Part shown: positions 25,066 through 37,900 of the stretch, piece by piece
Layout of the letters: the number at the start of each line of letters is the position of its first letter
How positions within the stretch are numbered: the first letter of the stretch is position 1
NCBI RefSeq assembly: GCF_032854445.1
Contig: NC_088295.1
Location: 53,425,249-53,489,248, forward strand
Reading direction: 5' to 3'
Source of the DNA: Liolophura sinensis
Taxonomy: Eukaryota > Mollusca > Polyplacophora > Chitonida > Chitonidae
Length of the DNA stretch: 64,000 nt
Notes under the pieces: model-generated
What the model was told of the DNA's origin: nothing
The model's database searches: none
Seen by the model: the letters and a program-made list of their open reading frames with translations, nothing else
Position numbers and translations under genes: made by a program

Positions 25066-28000
25066 TTTTGAGACTTTTTTGTTGCAATAAGCACATGTGT
25101 CAATATCTCTCAAAGCATTTACCCTTTATTCATGGTATACGTGGGAGCACCAACATGCAGCACTCCAATGAATTGAATGTAGGCATGCTGACTTAGTGGG
25201 TACTTTTATTAACTTACTGGGTACTTTTATAAACCTTGTTAATATGATATTCAAGAAACAATATATAGGAAATAAAAACGTTTTCAAGCGTACTGCATTT
25301 AAAGTCGTGATGAAATTGAGTAAATTTGGCAAAACAGATGTTATCTGTTAAATGTCTAACTGATGATGTTTAAGGTTTTTTGTTTCCATTTATTCTTGTC
25401 TGTTTCAAACTGTATATTGTATTTTACTGTTACATATGGTTAATGAGATTGAACCTTGTTATATTAAAATAGATTAAAGTCTTTCCACCCATCAAGTTCA
25501 CATACATGTATTGTGGCCTTTAGTTAAATACATGTATTCATTGAAACTTTACAAAAGAAATAACTTCCAAAAATTATTGATTTTTACAAATATATTGGCG
25601 TAAATGCAACACTTATCATCGCTTTTGTCCATGTCGTGGAGGAAATATGTTGTCGTTCCTGTGTTAAATAGATGTAAGGGCCGTGCCATGTACATTGAGT
25701 CAAGCATTATGTGCTAATTCATTATTTCATGTTGAACGAAATTGATTCTCATTTTTATATAAGGCACATGTATATCAGTTTAAAATGTGTGGCATTTGTG
25801 TTCGATAAAATTGGTGGAATTGTTGGTATCTACGAAGAAATATTTATTTTACGTGCACTGAAAGCATATGTATTTGATGTGCATGCATTATCAACTCATT
25901 ATAGTGGGTACACAGACTTTGTGAACTGAGGGAGACAACTATGAAAATTCTATGTGCCAGAACATTATTACATTTCTCTTTGTAATCTCACATGCCATTC
26001 ACATGCCTTTTTTCGCATTATGTGCAATACACATGCATGTACTTGATTGGCTGTTAATTAGTCAATAAGATTTCATTGCGTGATTATTTTTGGTTTACTT
26101 AACACCTGATTCATGTAAACATAAGTACAATAGTTCAATTAAATGTACCATTGTACGCACGTATTATCAAATCCAAATAGTGTGCTTATACAGGAATTCA
26201 TTTTTTCAGCATTCTGAGGAAAATATTACCAGAAAAGTGCCATACATTGTTATGCTTTTGAAAGTGTGTGTGGTTTCTAGGTGTCCAGTTTTTTTTGTAT
26301 GTTTTTTTTTTTTTTCCATAATGCAACACCAGTTTCCTATGTGTCTTAAGAGCAAGTTAACTCTTAAAAATCCAAAAATGGAATAAAAATAAAATTGAAA
26401 ATCATTTTATAAATCGTTTGATCTTAATATGTAATTAATGGGAATAATCGCTGGGACAGTTCACATTTCCTGCAGATTAGATGATTTTTTCAGTTTTATT
26501 TTTATTCTTATACCCTCCTCCGGCTTGAAAACATTGAATTCGACAAACTTTAAATTGGTGTTGACTAAACAACATATTAAACTAATAAAAAAAAATTCAT
26601 GGGTGAGTTTAAGTAGTTTTAAAAGGACTTCATTTTTGTTGTGATATGTAGGCTGATTAATGAACATATAGTTCTCATTCAGGTAGGATTTCTAATTTAT
26701 CAACTGCTGAGCCTGAAAATGTATGTGATCCATTTTTTTCAGATTAGCTACTTACTGTTGTTCACCTAAGGTTTGGCTTGTACAAATGCGCTTTCAGAAA
26801 CATATTAAGGCCTTCGAATGATTCTGTTGAGGACACTGAAATTTTTCTGATAATACATGTAAAGTAATTAGACTGCACAAAAACTCTTAAGTGGCCTTAA
26901 AAGGTTGATGAATCAATCAGAATCAAGCAAAATGTAACTGAATAAAGCTGAATTTTAGGTGAATAGCTTGTTACTTCCCTCCTTCACTTAGGAATGGTAT
27001 TCATACGTGTGTTCAAAGAAACTTATTAAAAGATTTTTGAAAACTCATATTTTGTAAGAGATTAGACCAGGGGTTTTTTTTCAATTATTTCTCTTCTTTC
27101 CTAAAATGTTCCAACAAAAACTGCACTATTTAGTGCAAATTAGATGGGGAAAAGCAAGGTTTCAGTTCACTTTTTGACATTAACTCCTCTACCTTCAGTC
27201 ATGCTACTATCTGTGGAAAAACATCTTATTAAACAATCAGTTCTCTTACTCGCTACCAAAATTTTGTGCTTTTTTCCCTTTTGAGGGGGTGGGGTGTCTG
27301 CATGGCCATGGTATATGTGATCTGATATAAGACATGCCCATTACACAATGTATGACAAGGCTGTACAGTGATTTTCACTCAGTTTTATGGAGCTTTTTAT
27401 ATCTGCTGATGTGAAGATTTTGTTTTTCTTTCTCTTCATTTACTTTGCCTATTGTTGCCCCTTTATTAACTATGTACTGGTAATTTGTTATTCAAACAAA
27501 CATGAAACAACTTGCATGCATGATTAATATAGGGTGTCTTTGAAACTTAGGCAGGTGTATATATATATGTATATGTATTCAAGATGTTGTCAGTTGCGTC
27601 CACAGATTTTACAGTATTAACTTAATTTAGATTCAGTGTTTTTTGGGGGGGGAGGGGGGAGTAAACTGCATCCCTAAATTCTCGCTGTTCTGTTAATTAT
27701 AGGATATGTGGTTGTTATGCCAGAACTTGTGTTATGTAATTGCATTTGTAACCCTTTTTATGAGAAATACAAATGGTTGATTTTATAATGCAAGAAGTTT
27801 ATGAATTCTTTTTTCCTTTTTTTCTTTTCTTTTTTTTTTTTGAATTATTCCAGTTGGCATCAGTTTGGTTACATTGCAGACTAAAGAATCTCCTTACAAA
27901 ATTGACAATATCATTTAAATCAACATTTAAATCAATCAATAGGCAACTAGGCCTATTTTTGAAGTTTTCCATGAGAACTGGAAGAAATGGGTCCAAAGAT

Positions 28001-28340
28001 TATCACATAATTCTAATCTTGTTTTTCAAAAGAATGTTGTGAAAGTCTGGAGGAGCAGAACCATTTTCAGTGTGGGTGGGAGATGCGTGATTCACATTAT
28101 AAGCATGAATTCTGGGACTACATGTACACATATATGAATATAGCCTGAAATTGCTTTATTCAAGATCTCGCGTATTAACAGTCTGTCACTTTATATTGAC
28201 TGCCACAACAGTTAAGATGTGAAAGATATATGTTATATTTGAAGGTATATGGAAAGCTGGCCAATCATATACATACTCTTACAACATGCCCATTGTGCTT
28301 TATTTCCCCCTCCCATAAAGCTGTGCTAGCGTCACACCCT
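25066..28340. other. Intergenic stretch, nothing recognised
   Basis: About 3.3 kb, AT-rich, with homopolymer T tracts (for example 26,303-26,315 and 27,831-27,840) and a G-rich run near 27,643-27,659. A D-box-like TTATGTAA lies at 27,732-27,739. No supported exon. Confidence 0.4.
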
Positions 28341-28348
28341 AATCAAAT

Positions 28349-28913
28349 TCAAGGTCAGCCATCGATCTTATATTCTGCGCCGTTAGTTATGACACGATGT
28401 GAAAATGTGCGTATATGTTAATATCCAACGCTCAACACAACGGAATTCCATTGGCTGAGATTGTCACGTGGATGCTGTCCATCAAACGCTTTGTTATGGG
28501 GATAAATCATTTCTGTAGTTGGTTGGTTTGGGTTTGCTTATAGAAAATGTCGTAGTTTTGCAGAATTTTCTAGTACACCTAGTGCTAATAAATCTACAAA
28601 GGCTACTTTTGATATAAATGTAAAATTCTGCAGTCTGAAATATAAACAGATGTGGTTTCTTGGTCGTTGTGGATGTCGATACTAACAACGCCTGCTCCCG
28701 GGGGCGGACACTCTAGAATTTTCACGGCCAAGGGGCAGACTCATTTACATACAGTCACGTTTTCTCAACGCGGTCCGCAGGCATGGTGTAAACTTTTGAG
28801 ACGCATGTCATCTTTATTCGTCGTTGTTAAACAGACGCCTATAGCAGTTTGTCTGGAAACTGTCTTTGAAACGTTGCTGATGTGGAATAGTTATTCAGGT
28901 ATTGTGGCCTAAA
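28349..28913 (+). promoter_or_regulatory. Candidate cryptochrome promoter with clock-type motifs
   Basis: Within 570 bases of the cryptochrome start codon lie an extended nuclear-receptor half-site TCAAGGTCA (28,349-28,357), an inverted CCAAT box (ATTGG, 28,450-28,454), a canonical E-box CACGTG (28,465-28,470), a GC box GGGGCGG (28,701-28,707) and an E'-box CACGTT (28,756-28,761). In animal clocks, CLOCK:BMAL1 acts through E and E' boxes and ROR/REV-ERB-type receptors through AGGTCA half-sites. The transcription start is not known, so the region is defined only by motif content and position. Confidence 0.45.
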
Positions 28914-31900
28914 ATGAAGAAGACAGAAAATATGCCGAAAAGGTCTGGAGGATCGTCCCCAAAGAATGGTCACAACGTAATTCATTGGTTTCGTAAAGGA
29001 CTTCGACTGCATGACAACCCATCACTTCGAGAATCCCTGGAACGGAATTGCAAAACCATACGATGCTGTTATATTCTTGATCCATGGTTTGCAGGATCAT
29101 CTCAAGTTGGGATAAATAAGTGGAGGTAGGTGGACATAATACTAATACTTTCGTTTCTTCAATCGTACATGAAGCAAAATTAATTTATACCGAAATTATA
29201 CTTATAAACTATACGTAAAATTTACCTCGTTTTGCAACAGCGCCAAAGCGCAAAATGTCGGTCAAATTCAGTTTTCAAGGGCATATAACTTCATACAACA
29301 CCTTGCACAGATATTCTAAGTTACTTATGAACAGTATAGATGTATATGGTATAGAATGCAGCTCTATGAATATATATTTAACTTAAATAAATTTGCCCAC
29401 ATATCAGCACATGCATGGTTGTACGAATAAATTATTTCCTCCAATCCACCATGTAGGCCTACATGTGCATTATATGCACATATTCATATATAGTTTAGTT
29501 AAATTAGCCTAAATGTTGTCTGTTTTCAACAATTAATTTCTGATTTAAGAAATTGTTGAAAATAGACCCAATTGTTCAATTTCATTTATCAAATATTATG
29601 TATCTTATGTTTTGTAAAGGTCTTTTGTCCTTCAAAATTACACTTTGGAAAAGGTTTATAAAATCAGGTGGAATGAAATGAAATTTTGGGAATTGTAAAG
29701 ATATAAGCCCAATCTGCATTTCAGGGGTCTCGCGAGTTCACACAGATATCGGCGAGACAGGTGGAAGCTGTCACAAACTGACATATATAAAAGACTTTAT
29801 TTTATGGTAGTTGCTAGATTGAATACACATTTGTTTGTTGACTGCGTCGTTGGCACCAAACATAAAATCATGTCTTTTAGCTGCTGTTGGCGAGAGCTTC
29901 CACCTGACTCGCCGACCCTGAAACGCCGATTGGGCGTATAATAAGGTTGCTATCTGTTTTGATCATGTGGTAGAGGGCAGTATTGCATAAAAACAAGTAA
30001 TTAACAATTTGAAAATCTGATATTAGCAGGGGTTGCAGAATCTGAAATAATCTGGTAGCCCTCCAGGCAGCCTACATTGGAAATTTGGTAGCGCAGAATT
30101 TTTTTAGATAGCAACAAGATTTGCAGTTACTGTCTTTATTAAATTCTGTTATAGTTATGGAATGTATCTCTCTGTATCGAGGAACACAAAGTGTTGAGAA
30201 AAATACGGAGAGAAACTGCTTCTAATGTGTTGGATCGACGGTAAGCCACATTTACCAGATCTTCACATGGGCATTAAATCTTCCCTAGCATATATCAACC
30301 GAGTGGTCTGAGTCTTGTTCTGAGTCTTGCCGAACCAAAAGCCATGACAACTGCACAAATTCACAAAATAAATACATTTTCATACACTATACCCTCTGTA
30401 GGCTGTCTATCAACATGTGTCTTGAATCATGCACTGCCAAGATACCAAGAGGCCATAATCATTTCAAAGTGATGTACATTAAAATGAAATTCATCATGTT
30501 CCTTGTGGAATGCTTCAGAAGAAAGAAATAAACACTTGCTCTGCGTGAATCAGTGTGGATTTTCATAGACAAGCATGGCGTAAGTCTTTGCGCAAATTGA
30601 TTCCCTGATTCCTGTCAGAATTCTAGGCCGGGCACATTTATTTGATTGATGTTTTACGCCACACTCAAGTAGATTCGTCAACGACACTTGGCACTCATAC
30701 ATTTTACAATACAAACATAGCTAGGTTAGAACGGGCGGCTGGCTGGACCGGCTAGCAAGGTAACCTGGATGAAGCCCTGCAGTTGTTTCCCTGGTCATCA
30801 TATGGATACATACATGTATGCAGTTTGTTAGGTATTCACTTGATTCACATTCAATCTAAAAATTTGGTAGTCCGGCGGGAGGCATGCTGTTAACTTCTGG
30901 TAACCCGAAGAAAAAATCTGGTTGTCCAAGGACATCGGGCTAGTGGGTTTGCGAACCGTGAGAAGGTTATACAACCAATAGAAACCAATAGGCTGCACAT
31001 GCAGGGCTCGTTTTAGAGACTGTTTCACGGCCTGTGAGTTTTTACATTAGTTAAGAAGGTGCAGGCCAAATGTGAAATGACCTGCTACCTTTTTCATATG
31101 ACCTGCCTCTTTTATTTTATTACATGTATTTTCCCTATACCCTCATTTAAAGATGCTTTGGGAATTATCATGAAGTTTTTGGTCACCATCATTACCTAAA
31201 TCCATAAATCACACTTAAAACATGTAAAAATTAAATATTGTTTTAGTGACTGAATGGATGAAGATGTAAGGTATGGGTTGGTTTTAACTACATGTGTTAT
31301 GATATTATGGTTAAACGCCATACTCAAGAATATTTCACTTATACGACGGCGGCCAGCATTATGGTGGGTGGAAGCCGGGCAGAGCCCGGGGGAAACCCAC
31401 AACCATCCACAGGTTGCTGACTGACCTTCCCACGTACGTCTGGAGAGGTATATTAATGTAAAGAATTATTGTATGATTTTACGTCCATATGCACATATGA
31501 AATAAGCTGCATGCACATGTCGGTATCGACTAGGTATTACATAAATATATTGATGTAAAGAATTATTGTATGATTCTATGTTCATAGGAACATTTGAATT
31601 AATTGTGTATTTTGATATACCAATATGGTCATATTTTTAACAATTAAGATGCAGGAATGAGTGTATTATTTTGTCATAACAGGCCTACAGGCCTTGCCTT
31701 AATTTGGGTTTGTTTCATAATCAGTAGTCCTGTGGTTACCATGTCTAATCAGACGGTGGTTAAAGATTAGGTTACAATAGGGAACACAACACAAGCATAA
31801 CCTGAAGGGCCAGGTCAAGGACGACTGTTCTCTGTGTCTTTATAAGGACAGCCAGCAGTGAACACTTTACTCACAAACTGGACTGCCCAATAAACGGAAG

Positions 31901-34900
31901 GACTAACGGTCAGCACAGTGTTTTCCCTTCAGATTATTATACAGAACACAACAATATTATGTTCAAACAAACAGACTACATGTATTATGATATTATGGTC
32001 AAACGAACAAACATCTAATTGTACTACATGTAGAAAAAAATTGCTTTGTGAGTTTTTTAAGACGGCTGTTGTCCTTGATTCTGAAGGCCTGGGCTTAGTG
32101 GGTGTCTGTATTGCTGTGGATTGACCATATTTTTCGAAAATATCAGACTTATGAGTACCAGTATTCTGATGTGTTCTCACTCAACCAGTCCTTCACCAGT
32201 TTACTTTGGCAGTGTCCACCACCCAGGCAGTCTGGAAATTCTGAAACTCCAGACACCTGTGCTACACATTTTGAGCACAGAGAGCTCTTTCAAGACAATA
32301 TCTTTGGAATCAGTTATGTTTGTATTTTACCCTCTCGATGTTACAGAAGCTTCTCAACGGCCCTTGGTGTTGTTGTAAAATGATTTGTGACTAGCACCTT
32401 GCAACATGTCAGTCAGTGGATAGTAATGCAATAAGACAACAAGGTACTAGTCAACAACACCAGAGATCGCTTTATGTTTATTTTGGCCTTGTTTTGAAAT
32501 CTTTCATGATTATTTTTTTATTTTTAAAGCTGTTTTGGTGAAGTAGTCTTTTTATAAACCAACACATCAGACATTTTACACAAAGTGAAATTTGGCCTGC
32601 TATTTTTACTTTTTTTTCTTTTTTTTTTGCAGGATTGGCCTGTTTTTTTCACCTGTGTTTAGCCATTAAAAGGCCGCTAAATAGAGCCCTGATATGTAGA
32701 ATAGTACATTTACCACATAATACACAGTTCATTTCACTTTAGATTCACATTCTGTAACCATAAATTTGGGTTAAGTGTTGTCAACTCTCCTCTTTTTTGG
32801 TACACTGGCCTCTTATAAAAGTTGGAAAGTTGAAGGTGTATACAAAAGTGAGGCTCACCTAACTTTGTGGAAACTTGCCACCGAATTTGGCCGAGTTGCT
32901 CTTGGTCCAATCAGGCTAGCCTCTACACTCAACAAGATAAACTTTGGCTCTTTACATGGGACTTTTTACCATCTTGCAAACAGAAACTGCCAGCAGGATC
33001 CATCATCTATTAGAGCTACACTCCCCTTCATCTCCAAATCAGTTACCAGATTAGATGCCTTGTAAAACAGGCAAGTATTGACACCCATTTTCAGTTGCTG
33101 TATCATCCTCGAAGACCTTTGGAACACTTCCAGAAAACTACCCCCAATCATCCTCCAACTCACCAAAGGTTGTATTTATGAAATTAAAGAGGTTCAAAGT
33201 AGGCATTTTCCTATAACGAGAGGACTGTTTTCTTCACCCATGCCGTTTATTATTGGTATGGAGAGCTATAGCCTCTGATTCATCTTACAGAATAGGCAAG
33301 TGGTTGATGACTGTCATGACTACATGTTAGAGTAGTTGAGTAGGAACAGTGATGGCTATAAACGAAATATCCCAAATACCAAAGAGCGCATATATCTTTA
33401 ACATCATGCAGTAAGGCCTTGTTCCGGTCAGTTCCGTGGTTCAAGAAAGTTGACATGGATGATAACATACATCAAATGAACAGACATTAACAACTATAGG
33501 CAAGCTGATTGTCAACGGTCTTGCCTACTGAGAAGAGATCACTGTCAGCAGGGAGATTTAGGTTTTCATTATTTGGCTTTGATCGGCGTATTTCAATGGT
33601 GTCCATCAGCTTTCCTGTAGTAGTGGGTGTTTTACTAGTTTTTCAGGATTGCCCAGTCAATGGCGAGGATTTAACTTTATGTGGTCTAAGATCGTGTAGC
33701 AGATTTAGTCTTGTTGCTCCTTAGTGGTCTTTAAGCGGGGTACTGCAATTGAAAATGGTGTCAGTACTGGCCTGTTTTACAAGGCGTCTAATCTAGTAGC
33801 TGATTTTACAGATGATGGATCCTTAGCTAGCAGTTTCTATGGGCAAGATGGTCAGATGATGTGAGAAGTTGTGTTGTTTGTAATGCGTGGCAGTTTATTC
33901 AGCTCAGTAAACGCTGCCTTCAAGTGGCCTGTCTCCATGTATAGGGCTTGTTGATTGGAAAATCAAGATAGCTTTATTCATAATTTGTGGAAGGGGACAG
34001 TAGATTTAGCAATTGAGCGTACAATTTGGCTACTTCTCATGACCACCATCTCTCGAAAGTGATCACACCACTGTAAGTGATTTTAATAGTCATAAACATT
34101 GCCAAAAAGTGACACATGCAGATGTTTGCTAGTTTGCCTTTGGCACGTTTCACGGTAAGAAAAGATTCCAAATTTTTTAGGGGCCAAGTTAATTTTTGAG
34201 GAGCAAATTTAATCGGAGTGTTTGCACCTTTGAATATACATGTAGGCCTACTTACTCATTTGTTTTCATGACTTCCTCTCATCAGTGTCAGTTTATGAAA
34301 CTGCTCACTTCTGCACTTGTGAAATTTCAATTGCACAAAAATGTGGAATTAAATGCACAATTACAACTAAGATAAGAAAAATCAAGGCTATTTTCAGCAG
34401 AAAAAATTTCCCTTTTATACACGGCAAGCCTGCAAATAACTATTTGAGTGGAACCTAACAATGTGTCAGGTACCAGCGACCTTGTGTCTGACATTTAAAA
34501 TTTCGTCCTAGACGGTTTTTTTTTATGGTTTTCAACGTTTTCAGATATTAAATGCAGACCAGAGTCAGACAAAATAATAGAAATGTATTTAATAAGATCT
34601 GTGCTTCAATAGATTTCTTTTTCTCCCCAACAGAATAAATTTTTCAGTTCTGCTCTGAAAGGGAAATTCATATGATTGTGCTGATTTGACACTTTCTCAA
34701 TATTATGCCTACGTGACACAGCTAAATCTTACCAGTGACCGACCAAGCATGCGTGATAAACAGCGCCATCTCTGCATGATGTCATTTACATACTCTTTGT
34801 TTAACTGTGTTTTGACCTTGTTTTGTATTTAACTGCGTTAAACACCGCATGCTGCTAGGATAATGAAGGGAAACCAAAACAAAATTTCTGTTGGATATGT

Positions 34901-37900
34901 GATGACCCAGTTTATTGTTAAAAGCCTGACTAACGTGTGGATGTGCAGTGGCTCGGTAATGGCATAGCGTGGCGTTTAAAATCTGAAAGCCCTTCATTGC
35001 GAGTAATTTATATAGAGATACTTGTCGAGTTGAAATTTTGTCTTGGAAGATATTCAACATACAGTAGCACACACCTGAGTCTCAGCAATATAGATCAGCA
35101 GAAAATCTACCCTACTTTGTAGTAAGTAACTGTCACATGGCTATGGGTTAAAGATCAGGGTTGATACTCTGATAAACACACAGCAAATCACAGAGATTTC
35201 CTCCAAACCCCAAAGTATCTGCTGTTCTCATAAGACAGAAACCAGGGGTAACTGGTTAACTTGCTAACTGGTTAATGTACCAGTACCATTGTCAGATTTC
35301 TGTTCTGGTATAAGCACCTTTGACAGTAAAGGTTGGCTTCCAGTGTCAAGACAATGCTGCTTTTTCCTCTCCTCTTTCACTTTAATAGGAAAAGTTGGTC
35401 TTGAGTTTTTAACAGAATTCAGTTGGCAGATTTAAGTAATTGGTCCGTTCATTAACAGCTGTGCTGGACAATTTTTCAAGGTATGGATCATCACTACTGT
35501 CACTGGGTTGCTGCACAATTTCTTCAGTTTTTGTCCTGCGACCCATTAGGGGTCTCTGTGGCTCAGTTGGCTAGCATGCTAGCCTTTCGTAATGACCCAG
35601 AAGCCTCTCACCAATGCAGTCACTGTGAGTTTTAAGCTTCCTCTCCTCCTGTATGTGAGAAGGTCTTCCAGCAATCTGCGAGAGGTTGTGGGTTTCCCCA
35701 CAGGCTGTGCCCTGTTTCCTCCCAGCATAATGCTGGTTGCCGTCGTATCAGTGAAATATTCTTGAGTGTGGCGTAAAACACAAATCAAAGAAATGAAATA
35801 AATTCTGTGACCCATTAGCTCAGCTTGTTAGATATGGTATGCCTAAATCCTCATTCGTATTTGAATTCACATGGGGTCATGTATTTTCTGTAGGATCGCA
35901 ATTCTATATCATTTAAACACTAAACCTACCACTGGTGTTCACTCTGTCTCTTAAATTCCAGAGTGCAGAGATTTCAGTTGGGCAAGCCTTTCAGTGTGAC
36001 AAGAGTTGATATCACCGGTTTATTAACTGTTGACATTCTGATGTCATCTGATTGTGTGTCAGACACCTGCATATATGTTTGTCAAAATGCCGTTAGCATA
36101 TGTTTGTATATCAGTCTCCATAAGGTACATATACAGTCATCAGATTATATCTAAGATAGGGCTTAACTGCTGACACACTGTAAACAATACGGCTAGAGGC
36201 TGTTACTTCCTTAGTTGTCTGACCTTGACTTAAATCATAACTGTCCTATTTGTGCATGTGTTAGCCTCTGACTTAATAGTGCTGTGGGTAAAAAATAAAA
36301 AATGAGGAGATTTTAGGTGGTCACAGCATGTAACAGCAGGTGTAGTTGTGAGAATTACACAGATGGTATAGCCTAGTCTTGTCTGATTCATAGACAGTGT
36401 CCTAGCCTGTCTGTTGACAGCTAATGTTTTCATCTCTGCCCAATATACTGTTTTCTTCAACCGTTTAAACCTCGTCTGCAACCAATATTTTTAAATGTTA
36501 TGAGTAAACTGTGGAGTGCAGAGAAATAATTTGCACAGTTTTATGAAGCATGGATCTTTAATGACAAAAATCTCTTTCAGAATACTTATATGCATAAATC
36601 CACTGAAAAAAGGGCTTTAGTAGTTGAAAAGGTTGTAGATTTACAATATACATGGATACGCACACATGCTTTTATCAGTGTTAGATCTTTTACAGCATAC
36701 ACATGCGGGCAAGCAAAATATCGGTGATATTTTAAACACCTCACTGCTTTAGTTCAGTGTCTTCCCATTCACAGGCTATGAGCATCAATGGCCACAATTT
36801 ATGTTGGGTATGTATGGGGGGAAATTTGAACATTCAGTTTAAAAGAATATCTATTTTATAAAGTATTTTCAACCAGACACATGATGTATTGGTACGTACA
36901 TACGAGTGGAGAAAACGGAACCGTTTAAATGGGCAAGCATTTTTAGTTTTCAGCCAGTCGGCTTTTTGTGAGTGCAGCAAGTTTTTGAAAATCAAGGCAA
37001 CTAAATGTATCTCAAAAGGTAATGTTCCAATAGTGTTTATTGTAATTTAATCTAGATTGTGAAGACTTTTTTCAGCTGAAGGCTGTTTTTTTTAATTCAA
37101 CTAATTAGTTAAGTTAATTTGTAAATGGCGTTTTGCTGTTTAGATTTTGTTATATGTGTAAATATAGAGGGTCTGGCATGCTATAAAGAGATGGTGTGAT
37201 GTGTGGTGATATCTGGCAGAACTGTTAGTGATACTGATTTTAAACAAGTAAGACCTCAGAACAAGGGGCTATCCATGAACTATGAGTGGTCATATATGGC
37301 AGAACTGTTGGTGATACTGATATTAAACAAGTAAGACCTCAGAACAAGGGGCTATCCATGAACTATGTGTGGTCATATATGGCAGAACTGTTGGTGATAC
37401 TGATATTAAACAAGCAGGACTTCAGGACAAGGGGCTATCCATGAACTTGTGATTATAGCAGGGAAGTAGCCTGTCATGAACTTAATCTTGATACTGGGGA
37501 GTCTGTTTATGCAGTTAAGGTTAAGTTGTTATTTTGATGATGATGTAGGGTAAACTTACTCAGAGCAGTGAATCTGTTTACTATGTTGGACATCGAAATA
37601 GCTTTGTATTCTGATGGCTGAAACAATAATTCCAGAATGCTGTTTTTTGTTTCATTTTTTTATATTAAGTGGTTCAATTTTACCCATGCTCTGGTTATGT
37701 TTAGATAGTGTCAGCAATGTTGTCGCTCATTCATTCACTGCTTACATTAGGGTTATGTTAAGCACTGAGGGCCCTAAATCCCAAGGTCCTCCCAGCAGGG
37801 GTACGTGGGAAGGTCTGGCAACAACCTACGGATGGTTGTGGGTTTCCTCCGAGCTCTGCCCGGTCTCCACCTACCATAATGCTGGCTGCCCTCGTATAAG

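Noticed and set aside
32775-33065. 96-codon + strand frame
   Set aside because: Overlaps the inverted-repeat family and is antisense to the arm that carries the LFYKASNLV segment; no domain.
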